A stretch of 64,000 nt of DNA. Origin: Eretmocerus hayati. Lineage: Eukaryota > Arthropoda > Insecta > Hymenoptera > Aphelinidae. Made by a program: the position numbers and the translations under genes. The DNA lies in assembly GCA_029851415.1 (NCBI GenBank), contig CM056743.1:26016905-26080904 (forward strand). The letters are read 5' to 3'. Below, in pieces: positions 13,404-24,796 of the stretch; positions within the stretch are counted from its first letter, which is position 1; each line of letters begins with the position of its first letter. The notes beneath the pieces were generated by a model. The model was not told where the DNA came from. It saw only the letters and a program-made list of their open reading frames with translations, and did not search any database.

Positions 13404-15952
13404 TAATAAATATTGTAACGGTTATCCGAAATTATGACGATATATTCTTGAGGTGAAACGCGAATCTCGTCCCACAATAATTGAGCATGACAAATTTTCC
13501 ACCACAAGACAAGAAAACAGAATGAATGACATGATGTAAAATTGAGATTCAAAGAGGATTAGTATGAAAAATATCAAGGATAGTTCGAGATTCTTGACAC
13601 ATCACAAGAAAAAATTGTCAAATCATCAGATATCCATCATTGTGGGCATAATTTTTTTTTTTCAACAGGGATATGCTTGTGAAAAAAGTCCATCTTCGAT
13701 GTGAATTATCAACATCATTCTGGAATTATTTGTCAAAAGAATGTCGATAGAAAATAACATCGGCATTTTTGCAAATAGTTTTCCGAAAATTAAGCTAACC
13801 AATTCTCCTTCAGAAATGATCAAAAAGACATTACCGGAAAGAGTCAGTTTTTGCAATCTCTGACGAGGATCTTGTGAGGTTGCATATTTATATATTTCAG
13901 TACACAATTCTAATGATATTACGTAATACATGTTCATAGGCCCATATTTTTGAGTGTATTCATTCATGATATATGTAGAGGGTTAACAGGACAACTTTTT
14001 TTGAATAAGGAATTGCGATTGATTTTTCGCAAATTCTACACATGAAAAGCGGGGTATAGTCGAAATTTTCAAGATACATATGAATTCTAAGTAACTGGAC
14101 AAATAAAGCGGGTTTTTTTTTGAGGCAACAAAATTGGCGCAAAAAATATATATGTAACACATTGCTAATCAACACCATGAAAAAGTTCTACGTCATATTA
14201 TCGCCTGTGACGAAAGAACAGTATGATAAAATATCAAATTATATACGTGAAAAAAGCGTGAAACAGTAATAATTAGTTTGCGCAGCGGGAAAAATATCTC
14301 TCAAGTTACTCCAACGCCATAAACTCAATATACAACTTCCTATACCATCAACAAGATGATTTTCATGCTAAAAAAGATGATTACAAATATAGATCACACT
14401 GAATGGATCAGATATATAAAGGTATCAGTCTTATATGTTGGGTAATTAAGCACGATTATAATTGAACACGGTATATTTTTTTTTTATCATTTGATGAAAA
14501 GTGACCAAATACCTCCGCGAAACAGTGAAGCAACATTAAAATTTTAATATTAATGCAGAATCGATTGGTTGTAAAGAAAAAAAATTGATCGACGCTCGTG
14601 GTTTAAAAAACTACAGAAATACAGATATAGAAGATAGAGAACGGTAGGAAATGGCGCGAAATACAAAAAAAACTGTATCACAAACGCGAAAAGTCGTTAT
14701 GTAGAGCTATAAGCTACCGAATGTTTTGGACGCGTACCGAAAGCTTGTGGTAGTGAAGATGAATGATTGATGATTCGTGAGCTCTGGGCAATTTAATCGA
14801 GATCAACGCGCAATGCTTCAATTGTTTGTCGACAAGAAATAGATCGATTCTTGCCTTCATCACATGTATATACAAATACAATTGATCGAAACATCGAAAC
14901 TGATAACCGAGAGTGATCGAAGAGAGAAAAAATAGCTCCGGCAACCTGTCAATGACAGAAATCTCGCACAGAATCAGCCTTCGTTTGCGGTATATTTTTC
15001 TTTATCGTTACGGCAATCGGATTTATTAGCGTGTACATGAGCCAATTTTATTGCATCAGTACTATATAGTCAACCGGAAAATACAAAGGAACAAAAAATA
15101 CGCGAGTGCGAGAAAAAAAGAAATAGAACTTGATACTGTATGGTATGAATCGTAGATTGTAAAAATTTACCATCCGGAGTACCGATGTGTCGGAAAGATC
15201 TCGTTACTCGCGAAGAAAAAAAGGGTAGGTGTAGAGGAAAAATGAGTGAGAGATAGGGAAAGATAGTCGTGTGAGCGGAGATGGAAAAAATTTGCGAGAC
15301 TACGGAATGAATGAACGCCAGCGACGACGACGACAAAACGAATTGTGCTGCACACGAATGAAAATAGAGATCATAACCGGACTGATATGAAACGAGCAGA
15401 CGAAAAATGTATTCCTGAGTAATGGCACTTGGAACAATGAAGCTGCGCGTGTTAAAAGTCTATCGCAAAATTTTTATTACCGTGAGTCTTGACTATTGGT
15501 TATTTCACTTTTTGACGTAGATAAATGCAACAAAAATTAGGGATACGCTGTAATTCGAAAATTTTGAGTTTGAAATTATGTACAGCAGACTTTAGTCTAT
15601 CAAAGAAGCTTAGGCGATTCTTTAAAATATCACAGAAAAGCTTAAATTTTGTACTATCAATAACGGCTAATGAATAGTTGACTCAGCAATTCTAAGCAGT
15701 GCTGAAGATCTGACTAGTAAACTGATTGGCAAAGTGTCTCAGCTACCTTGAGCTTTTCACAAATTCTTAATAAAGATCACTGACCCTCAAAATCTCATCT
15801 CGATAAAATTTGTTTCCTAATGAACACAGGGGTAATATTATTGTCCTTTCTTTTTTTCACGTCCTAGGCGTAAATATCAGTCTTCCAAGTTTCTTTTTTT
15901 TTTTTGAGCTTTGATTTGGCTACCTACTAGTAGAGAGTTCGTTGATATCTGG
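13404..15952 (-). other. Probable proximal 3' UTR of the CELF gene
   Basis: This sequence immediately follows the CELF stop codon on the minus strand. It is AT-rich, has no coding signal and contains minus-strand AATAAA candidates (plus-strand TTTATT at 15473-15478, 15047-15052 and 15022-15027). Pumilio-type octamers (TGTANATA on the minus strand) lie at 15577-15584 and 14867-14874. The true poly(A) site is not determined. CELF/bruno mRNAs are known for long regulated 3' UTRs, so the UTR may extend further left. Confidence 0.45.
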
Positions 15953-16080
15953 CTAATAAGGCTTGGACGAATCCTTGGATTTCTTCAGTTGAACTTTTAG
16001 TCGTTTTGTACCAATTTGGAAACCATGCATCATTTGGATCGCTTTTTGAGCACTCGATGGCTTGTCGTACGATACGAAAC
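15953..16080 (-). CDS. CELF/bruno RNA-binding protein, last coding exon (end of RRM3, stop)
   Basis: This is the terminal coding exon of a CELF (CUGBP/ETR-3-like, bruno) protein, which binds GU-rich mRNA elements to control alternative splicing, translation and decay. The acceptor is TTTTCAG before 16080. The exon completes a split glycine codon and then encodes 41 residues before TAG at 15955-15953. The start FVSYDKP finishes the RNP1 motif of RRM3 (KCF-G-FVSY across the intron). The segment [17 protein letters not shown] is the canonical final beta strand of CELF RRM3, and the protein ends [10 protein letters not shown], matching the conserved SKPY terminus of CELF1/2 and fly bruno. The intron upstream is 1229 bp and carries a nested pair of MITEs. 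Whether the orthologue is arrest/bru1 or bru2 cannot be fixed from this part. Confidence 0.95.
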
Positions 16081-16190
16081 CTGAAAATGAATCACCGGTT
16101 AGTGAAAAATCAGAAATAAAATTAAAATTATGGTGATATCATGACCGGAACGGATTAAAATGATAAGTCTCGTCAGATGAAATTTCATAA

Positions 16191-17217
16191 GGGGCTGTCC
16201 ATGAATTACGGAATTACGAAACTTGGAGCACTTTAGAATGTCCTTAGAATTTTTGATTAGAAAATTGCTCACACGTATACAGTACCCTGCAGAAAGAATG
16301 GAACACGAATATCTTCACTAACACAGCTATAACTCTGACGCGTTCGGGTTTACAATAATTTTTCATAAAGCACTTGAAAGATGAGAAAAAAATCTATCAA
16401 ATGATGTGTTTCAAAGATTTTTTTGATCGAAATTTCATGCCTTTAACTGGTACTCAAAATCGGAAAAATTCTAATTTCAATCAATCACCCTCCATTTATA
16501 TACAAGTCATGCTACCGTAAAAGTTCTTACGGGATGATGTAGCTTCTCTCAAGACCTTCAAAATCTTTTTTTTTGAACGTTGCTCTACGATTCTTTACAC
16601 CCGAGTTACAAGCGATCTCGTACAAGGAATTTTGTATGGGTTGAGGGTATTGAAAGTATGGAGACATGAGTTTTTCTTAGTTCAAGTGGGCGGAAGTTCT
16701 TTCGACCAATCTTTGGAATGAACCTGATAGTAATTTCATAAGATTCTGGAGATTTTACGTTAAAATCGTAGATTATGACTTTTTCCGTATTTTATCGCTT
16801 GTAACTTGGGTGGGGAAAATCGTAGAGCAACGTTCAAAAGAAGATTTTGAAGGTCTTGAAAAAAACTACAATATCACGCAAGAATCTTTACGCTAGCATG
16901 ACTTGCATATTAATGGAGGGTGATTGATTGAATTGAAAATTTTTCCAGTTTTGAGTATCCAATTTTTAGTGTCAATTAAAGGCATGGAATTTCGATCAAG
17001 AAAATGTTTGAAAGGCATAATTTGATAGTTTTTTTTCTCATCTTCCAAGTTTTTTTTAGAAAATTGTTGTAGACCCAAACGCGTCGGGAAAATGTCTGTT
17101 TCAGTGAAGGCATCCGTGTTCCATTTTTTTTGCAGGGTGCTGTACATACGTGGTAAAATGTTGTCTAGTCAACCATCCCGACCCTTCTCATATCCTTACG
17201 TAATACGTGGATAGCCC
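16191..17217. mobile_element. Outer MITE with GGGCTGTCCA-type ends, split by an insertion
   Basis: The left end GGGGCTGTCCATGAATTACG at 16191 pairs with the right end near 17217, whose reverse complement reads GGGCTATCCACGTATTACG. Only about 90 bp on the left and 75 bp on the right belong to this element. The middle is the separate Tc1/mariner-like element 16280-17142. It lies in the last intron of the CELF gene. Its ends resemble those of the 26435-26910 element only loosely. The superfamily is not assigned. Confidence 0.6.
16280..17142. mobile_element. Tc1/mariner-like foldback MITE (863 bp) nested in another MITE
   Basis: The element starts CAGTACCCTGCAGAAAGAAT directly after TA (16278-16279). 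It ends with the inverted copy (reverse complement CAGCACCCTGCAAAAAAAAT) at 17142, followed by TA (17143-17144). The TIR continues into TGGAACACG, typical of Tc1-like ends. The arms are about 340 bp each: the segment AGAGCAACGTTCAAAA at about 16818 is inverted relative to about 16573, and 16495-16515 is inverted relative to 16898-16925. The interior has no transposase. It interrupts the outer GGGCTGTCC element, so it inserted later. Confidence 0.75.
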
Positions 17218-17309
17218 TGAACTGTCACAATCAATGATAAAAAATCATGAGAGCAGATCAAAAAATGAATTATATAAAGATAGGATTTCCAAAATGCATG
17301 AAAACTAAC

Positions 17310-17561
17310 CGAAGCATTTGCTCTTTTTCGTCTCTTTGTCGATGAAAACTTTGGCAGATAGGACATTGCCAAAAGGCAAAAACATGGTCACAAGATCCGT
17401 GTCGGTGTAAGTATGTGGCAAATGATATATGAAGAGGTTGCAACCCTCTGGGCCTTCAATTTGTTTCGATAGCAATCTGAAGTCGTTGAATGTTGGACTG
17501 CAGGGTTGAACTGTAGCTGCGGCAGCTGCAGCAGCGGCGGGACTCGTGAAAGCCGGAAATC
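17310..17561 (-). CDS. CELF/bruno exon encoding most of RRM3
   Basis: This 252-nt exon has acceptor TCTTTTCAG before 17561 and donor GTTAGT after 17310. It completes a glycine codon and encodes 83 residues. A hydrophobic stretch starting FPAFTSP and a run of eight alanines come first, then the family signature [16 protein letters not shown], in which LFIYHL is the RNP2 motif of RRM3. It continues through [20 protein letters not shown] and ends SKCF plus one base, so the RNP1 motif is split by a phase-1 intron. This is the most conserved part of CELF proteins. The alanine run is specific to this linker and its length may vary between individuals. Frame and phase agree with exons 19051-19173 and 15953-16080. 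Confidence 0.96.
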
Positions 17562-19050
17562 CTGAAAAGAAACGATCATTAGAAATCATTTTCTTGGCTT
17601 CGCAATGTTTTAGTTCCTACAAATACATCTACAGAGCAAGAATAAGCCAAATTCGATCGAGATAAGTTCATTCTATCCCCTCTGGTTCACATTTTATACG
17701 GGGAGGATCACGTTGCGAAGTTTTACTAAGAAGCCACAAGACGCAGAATCTACCATATACTGCATTCTGAAAGAGGTTTTATACTTTTCTTTCGATCGCC
17801 ATATCTACTTCTGCGTGTGAGTAGAAAAAGTTCAGGTGAAAGAAGACTGCTTGGATGCAGCGTTACCCAATGGCAAACCAAAATGTTGAAGAAACCCACT
17901 ACTTCAAACAGAAGGTGTTGTCTTGGACATAAGAAATTCACTCACAATGGATCCGACAATCAGATTCTAGCAGCAAATAGTACAAACAATATTTCTGCAA
18001 TACCGCTAATGGCGAACATTTATTCTTTATTAAGAAGTTCCACAACTGGTAGAGTCCATGGAAGCTCAAGTTTCTCCATCAAGGAATTTTGAAAAACAGC
18101 GAAGGATGATGAAATTAGAACGGTGAAAATGGAAAGGATCCAGAGACTCGATACACTTTTGTAGCTTTTTTTTTGTTGATTTTATTTAGGCAAAACACTA
18201 CTGAAAAACTACAGCAAATACAGATAGATCTAGATCTAGAACGTAAGTCTGAAGAATTGAGATATGAAAACCGCGAATCGATCCATGGTATCTCTCAATA
18301 TTCAGCGATTATACGACTGAATTTGCGAAGAATTCAATAGTCCTCCTTGCATGCAGAAACTACTCTACTGATCTCAAAATTTTTCAGGAAAGTAAAATAA
18401 ATTAAAATACAGTCCTACTGCGATCAGGTAACAAACCTGAATTTTCCCAAGAAGTTTCGAGTGCGACACTACCATTTCAAAATGACTCTCTCGAATCAAG
18501 TTCAACGAGGCGCAGTCAAGTTTCAATATGACCAACAGTCTACGAAATCGATCAGAATACTAAAAATCTACTGTGCCATACCATCCCAAGTCATTCCAAA
18601 AAGCTGCAGCAAACATCTATCACTAAACTCAACTTCTACATGAATTTTTCTCAACTCTTGTAGTTATACAACAATTCACGACGATGATACTTAAAGCCGA
18701 AAAATACATTCTCAGAAGAAGATAATCAACTGATAGAAGAACATTTTATATCAATCTACGGTATACATCATCACTCATTATTAAATTACTTACTCGGCAA
18801 TTCTTTCTTTTCCACCGTGACTGAAGTTTTTCCAATGAGAGCTTTGAATTGTACATAGATATGTATGTTAGAGATTTTGATGACGGTAAATGCTGAATAA
18901 TTTTAATAATTTTTTGAGAGCTACTAGCATTATTTTGATGTACACAATTTATAAATGTCAATAAATAGCTAAAAATCAACTCTTACACTTGAACTTTTGC
19001 ACTCACTCATGCATTCATGAAAACGTAGAGGTCTAATCTGAATACAATAC
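17562..19050 (-). other. CELF intron
   Basis: A 1489-bp intron bounded by GTATTG (donor after 19051) and TTTTCAG (acceptor before 17561). AT-rich, with no inverted-repeat element or conserved coding segment noticed. Confidence 0.8.
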
Positions 19051-19173
19051 CTGCATATTGCTGCAAGCTCGAATATGCGTTGCTAAGCGATTCCTGAAGT
19101 CCACTCAGAGGTGCCCCAGTTAAAGAATTGAGAGCCAACGATGTCACGGGACTCAAACTGCCACCGGTCGACC
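19051..19173 (-). CDS. CELF/bruno linker exon (Ser/Leu/Gly-rich) before RRM3
   Basis: This 123-nt exon has acceptor TTATTTTAG before 19173 and donor GTATTG after 19051. It reads GSTGGSLSPVTSLALNSL, then TGAPLSGLQESLSNAYSSLQ and QYAG. The AYSxLQQYA segment is the conserved element just upstream of RRM3 in CELF1/2 proteins (vertebrate AYSGIQQYA), which confirms gene and frame. It enters and leaves in phase 1, so it could be skipped without breaking the frame. The linker between RRM2 and RRM3 is thought to mediate protein contacts and to position the third RRM. Confidence 0.9.
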
Positions 19174-21193
19174 CTAAAATAACATTTCAAGAAAATTTGT
19201 GAGGTATACTATTCAGTCATTTGGTATATCTATAATCAACCCTACATTTCCAAGTAAGACGTTTTCCCAAAAGTAGAACACTCGAGACGTTGTTAACATT
19301 CAAATGCAAGAATTTTCACAATAATATCATGTTGGAAATTCCCAATTTATCGACTCTTACGTTACTACCATTCACCGTACTATCACAAAACGATCAGCAT
19401 TCTCGAAAAAAAAAGAATACCAAAGAATGAACATGTTGTCTTTGTCTACTATGTACATACAACTCCAAGTATAACAGCAGACGAATTATTCAACCGTTCA
19501 CTACAGAGTCTGATTTTTATTACTAGACAGAGCTAGCTCGAGATAGTATCATCATATCCCAATGATTTTTGATTATTTTCTTGTGATGGGTCGAAAAATG
19601 AGAGGAAATTCTGAAAGAATTCTGTCGATGCAGAAAAGGTACGTTTGGATACAAGAATGATGAAAAGGTTTCGCACTCCCACGTATCAAACTATTTTTGA
19701 TAAACTGTGATTGAAAGTCAATATGTACTGCGCGCAAGCACATTATTAAGCACAAGTACATTTCGATACAAGGCTGTAAAAAAAAACTTTTTTCGCGTCC
19801 TAGTGGTGGGTTTCCGGCCTGAGCCGTAACTGAGGTTCGGAATTATCTCGAGGAGGTTTTACTCTCGTGTATCGAACCCATATCGAACTATACTTTTTGA
19901 TAAATCGTGAGTAAAAGTCGTCAAGCTGTGCGCAAAGTACATTTTTAGGCTCATAGTGTATCAAAAATTATAGTTTGATTCTCGGGAGTAAAGACTATTT
20001 TCTGCATTTTTATAATATTTCCAACACTCATATGCGCCTCGGAACGAAAACCCTACACTAGGACGCAAGTAACTTCTAACACTCTTGTAACAAAAGGCAC
20101 TATTTTGATGAATTGCACTATTTTGATGAATGCAAAAGTAAATAAACAGTGCTCAAAGGATACTGTTATGCACAGAGTATCAAAAATATAATACATAGAC
20201 CGCAGATGGAACTAAATATATGATCGCATATACAGAAAAATAACGGATAAAATTGGTTTTTTCCACCTCAGAAACATACCCTGATGGGAAAAATGGTATT
20301 CGTGATGCGATATGCAATTTTGTAGTGAACGAATCGGTTTGTATGAAATGTATTACTCGAGGAGAAAAATTTCGTTGCTATTCTTTTATCCCCTAAGAAT
20401 TCAAACGTCATCGTAACATTCAACTGAACAAAACTTCATACCAGTGCAATAATAAACATAAAAAAATTAGAATGAATCTTTCAATGAGTAATTAAAGATG
20501 ATGAGTAATTACAGATATCAATTCCTGTAACGATATTTCATGCGTAAAAAATTGATGCTGAAATATGGGGTAGATGAAGATGCATACGAATCAGTAGAAA
20601 AAGTCGTGTTTGGTAAGACAGTTTCCACAATCCAAAATGCGCTCGATACGTCACACGTTGTTCAATCATGCATCATTCTCACTGATGAAAAATACAAATG
20701 AAGATCCCACGATATGAATGATTAGGAGGAATAGTCCTAAATTCATTCAAAAAACTACACACCAACACTGGAAAAGCCGTAAAATGGGATGAAATTTCAC
20801 ATCGCTTATGGCCTTGAAAAAATTAGTCGAGCAGCACAAACGATGAATATCCAATTGTGTTGTAATTGTATAAGCTATATCTTATCGGCATTAATGGTTA
20901 AATATGCATCAATTAGTGCAGGGTTAAAATTTACAAACAAAAGTGAAAAAATACAACACGATGTCCAGGTACCTATTTTAAGTATTGTGAGTATAAATCA
21001 AGTATTGAAAAATTTCAAAAGCCTACATTTTCTGCCAATATAATTATACGCATTCCCCAATACTCTACAAAACCACATAATTTAATTTTTCTACAAAATT
21101 TAATTGAAGACAAATTCAAACAGACTTGAAAGACGAGAAAAATTACAGCAAAACTACACAATTTGCCAATTCTGTCACTGCAATAAATCTCAC
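19174..21193 (-). other. CELF intron containing a degenerate repeat
   Basis: A 2020-bp intron, assuming that the microexon at 21194-21223 is used. It contains the inverted-repeat element 19795-20066, and 19690-19765 resembles a degenerate direct copy of part of it (about 19875-19955). The rest is AT-rich without coding signal. Confidence 0.6.
19795..20066. mobile_element. Small inverted-repeat element with GCGTCCTAGTG ends
   Basis: The left end GCGTCCTAGTGGTGGGTTTC (19795) pairs with the reverse complement GCGTCCTAGTGTAGGGTTTT at the right end (20066). Internal parts read TATCGAACTATACTTTTTGA and, inverted, TATCAAAAATTATAGTTTGA. The length is 272 bp. A related, older-looking segment lies just left of it near 19690-19765. 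No target duplication was identified. Confidence 0.55.
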
Positions 21194-21223
21194 CTGTACT
21201 TCCAGTTTTTCCGAGCAGGGCAG
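21194..21223 (-). CDS. Predicted 30-nt in-frame CELF microexon
   Basis: On the minus strand a T-rich tract (TTTTTTTATTCTTCC) is followed by ACTTATAG, then 30 nt, then a consensus donor GTGAGA. The 30 nt enter and leave in phase 1, exactly as required between exons 22066-22158 and 19051-19173. With the flanking split codons they would add (T/A)ALLGKTGST to the linker. The inserted GSTGST-type sequence blends with GSTGGS of the next exon. Evidence is the signals, phase and composition; I know no transcript support. If not an exon, this is a coincidence in an otherwise AT-rich intron. Inclusion is probably alternative. Confidence 0.5.
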
Positions 21224-22065
21224 CTATAAGTTGTGTGACGGTCGATATTGGAAGAATAAAAAAAATTTTTTGTTAAATATCCCACTATAGATGAGATCCC
21301 ATCATAGAGCCTAATTTTTTGATTTTACAAATAAGATTTGAATAATGCAGTAGTGCAACTCTTTCATTCATCACAAACAACAAATATATGGTTGAGAAGG
21401 GAATTTAATTATGTTTTGAGATTCAAACTCTCCTCTCAATGAAAGTGGATACGTCGGGTAAAAGTGGTCTGAACATGAAGGAGATGAAATTCTATTCGAA
21501 TATCAGGGTATAAGCGTAATTTAGTAAATGTTAATACTGTACCAGGCAATGCGACACTTACATAGCGACATACCTGCCGACGAGTTGGCCAATCCACTTA
21601 GCGCTAGAACACATATTTTTTCGACTTTGTTATATATTTTTTTGAGTTATGAGACCCTTCAAATCAGCAAATTAAGGAAATTATTAATAAAGTATAATTT
21701 TTTACATTCCACGTCCAGTGAAAACTTTTGTTAATCTTATGAAAATTTAGCAATTACATCTGCATGTAGTCATAATCAAACGATGTTAGTCGTGAGCAAG
21801 TGCGTGATTACTGTGAAAATTTTTTCGTCGATTATATTAGCTAGTACATATCATTATGGTTTTCAATTTTTGTACAGTATAATACTCGAAAATAACAATA
21901 ACATGCTGAAAAAAGAGTCTGAAATCATTCTGCACAGCATTTGATCCATAAGTTGTTAGTAATTACGAAAATATCTGATTGAATATTATATGTTACTTTG
22001 ATACTTGAGACTGAATCTTGCGAAGCATAATAAATGAAAAAAAAATTTGTGTTTACCATACTCAC
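21224..22065 (-). other. CELF intron between linker exon and microexon
   Basis: 842 bp of AT-rich intron with no repeat structure or other coding segment noticed. It starts with the strong donor GTGAGT (22065-22060). Confidence 0.6.
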
Positions 22066-22158
22066 TGTTTGGCGACAGTTGGAGATTATTCGTTCCTCCA
22101 GTCATTGCCGCTAGAGTTACAAGATTTTGCATACTCAGAGGAGATACTCCTGCATTTG
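22066..22158 (-). CDS. CELF/bruno linker exon with alternative donors
   Basis: The acceptor ATTATTTCAG precedes 22158. The exon reads (A)NAGVSPLSMQNLVTL, then AAMTGGTNNLQLSPN, and leaves in phase 1 at donor GTGAGT (after 22066). A second in-phase donor, TATG|GTAAAC, lies 9 nt further (exon end 22057) and would add three residues (SEY). The preceding exon also ends NEY with G|GT, which makes the longer form plausible. The Leu/Ala/Thr-rich sequence is typical of the low-conservation CELF divergent domain. Assignment rests on splice signals, phase continuity and position. Confidence 0.82.
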
Positions 22159-24796
22159 CTGAAATAATCATAATTTTATGAATAAATACATATTTTGAGA
22201 GCTCTTCCGTGGTGGGTCATTGCCATGTTTCATTTTTATTCTTAGTGCTGAGCAAAAATTTTCAACGATGATTTGAAACAATTTTTCAAACTTTAAAATG
22301 CCCTGCGGGATGGTTTGCGCATTAACCTCCTCTTGCACAAACCTACTTTCTGCGCTTTCAGACCTTCGTTTCCTTCTAGATTCTATAGCGGGGATCGTAA
22401 GAATTATTTTGAGCCCAAACACGATATGATGAAATCATGCCATATGAGAGTTATGTTAGCATAAACTTTTCAAGGTAAAACGCGAATCAGTCACTAGCAA
22501 CGAGATTTTTATGATGAACTTCATAGAAAATCATCAATTTAGATCAAAAAACATAACGCGACAAGTATCCTTACACTATCATCAAAATTCAGTGAGTTAT
22601 AAAGGTCAAAAGATGAATTGTTTCAAAGTGTTTGATTAAGTGAGATGCTTCATCATAATCATTAGCTATAATGCATAACTAAAGATGAAATTATGTTCAC
22701 CAAAATCATGGAACTTCCTACACTTTGAACCAAGAAAAATAATGCATAAAGTATTTTCCCTACAAAGTCAAGGAGAGTTAGAGGAACCCGATCGAAAAAT
22801 GTGTCCACATATGTGGACAAATTCGGGAAGAGGTTAAAAATCAGAATAATAACATGTAATTTATATGACATTAGAGTATTCATTGCATACCACAAACCCT
22901 TGATAGAAAATTAATTAGAGCAACGAACAATCGCCAATGCGTCCGAGTAGAAGCATTCGAATGTATAGCTCGATATTGCGGTCACAAGAATCAATTGGCT
23001 GTGCACCACATGTTAATCGATTATCAATTCTAGTGGTGTAAGCAACTCTAGTAAGTCGGCTATGGTGAAATAAAAAAGAAAAAATTACTCCAATACTGTA
23101 GCTCTAATTAGATGGAAAAAAAAAAATGTGGAGACTGTAAATCACGCGTCAGCTGCACTACTTTCATATTCCCTTGTACTTAATAGACTGAAAAAGACGA
23201 GAAAATATGTGTAGATAACAAGCAGAGGAAAAGAATTTTTTCCCACCTTGGGACTTTCTTTAGGCAAACATTTTTAATGAAATTCTGTGGATGTAAAAAC
23301 AGGTTTCTTAGTAGTTTACTCTCGACCCTTTTACACTATTACGTTTCTCTATTTGATTAAAAATTTAATTTTACCATCCATGGTGTGATATGGCGCTACA
23401 CGTATTACGAGTTTCCGATATTCATTTACTGGATTTTTATTCATATTGAAAAATTCAAACATCTGCTTCGATAAGCTAATCCCAATGTCTTGAAAATTTC
23501 CGTACCAAATTGTTATGAATACTACACAAATTGATACTCATGCTACGATGTAAGAATGGTGAAAGTGTCTAAGGAGTAAGCACATGTACATTTTATGACA
23601 GAAAAGGATTTGAGATGGTGGGAATGAAGAGAAAGCAATGTTATCTCTAAAAAACCTAGTGAAACTATTTGAGATTTGAATCAGAGTGAAGAAGGTTAAC
23701 CTAAGACACTGTGGTTCGCACAATAATTGTCGTTTAGTCACAAATCACTCTTTGAATCATAATTTTTCAGTCATGGCACTTTTTAAAAAATCCATGATCA
23801 TAGTGCAAATTCATCACTTTTACCAATATTTTGAAGCTTCATCTTTTAATGCGATTATTAGAATTTCTCGTGAATGTGAAATACATAATCGGCTAAAACA
23901 ATTCATTAGTAATCAGGAAAATATCGTATGTCAAAATCCAAATTATTTCTAGGAAATATTTATTGTTCTATGACCAAAATTATATTGCAAATAACAGAGA
24001 AGAACTTGTTTGATTCGATTATGACGAATAATCAACATTTTCACCCTCCCACTCATAACCATCATTACTACTCAGAAGCAAAATTTTCGTAATCCAGATG
24101 AATATTGCTGTACCATTGGTCGAAAAATACCCTCAACAGTGTCACTCCAAGATTTTTAACGTGAAAACTGCAGATAGCCGCAGATACTACCAAAATACAA
24201 GTTAACTCTACAAAAGCTTTCAAATACCGTTAACCGGGGTTACTTTGAACAGACGGGGTATCTTTGAACACTCGTTCGAATTCTCGAAATCAGAATAATG
24301 GGGATGCGCAAGGGTTCCCATACTAATTTCTTTGATAGTTGCATGCGTGGAGAACATTTTGCACCGGTGAAGGAGTCCTTATCAGCCGCGTGTGGCTGAA
24401 AAGCATGATTTTGGACCAAAGAATGGCTTTTTTCGATATTTTTGCTCAAAAATCATACTTTCTAACAACACACAGCTGATAGAGACGCCTTCACCGGTGC
24501 AATTAGTGCTAAAAATTTGCGCATTTTTGCTGATCTCAAGAATTCAAACGAGTCTTCAAAGTTACCCTGTCTGTTCAAAGCAACCCCAGTTGAGGGTACC
24601 TGAAACTTATATTTGGAACTAATGTCCACAAAACGGTCAACGCCATGCTGGCCAAGACCTCAACATTTGAAATCAAGTAATGGAATGCAATAGTGTTTCT
24701 TACTCATCGAGCTCTCATGACTATATAGTATGAACAAAAAATTTCACAGCAAACAAGAACATAAAAATAAAAATTGTGAAAAAATTCGATACTGAC
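22159..24796 (-). other. CELF intron with one inverted-repeat element
   Basis: A 2638-bp intron. It holds the MITE-like element 24232-24591 and a perfect 18-bp palindrome TGTCCACATATGTGGACA at 22802-22819. The remainder is AT-rich without recognisable genes. Confidence 0.7.
24232..24591. mobile_element. Inverted-repeat MITE with AACCGGGGTTACTTTGAAC ends
   Basis: About 60 bp at the left end (AACCGGGGTTACTTTGAACA from 24232) matches the inverted right end (AACTGGGGTTGCTTTGAACA from 24591) with only a few substitutions. Both ends contain a second GGGTA(T/A)CTTTGAA unit. The interior continues as a weaker inverted repeat around CACCGGTGAAG (24363) and CTTCACCGGTG (24489). There is no coding capacity. 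The superfamily is not assigned, and no target duplication was confirmed. Confidence 0.65.
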
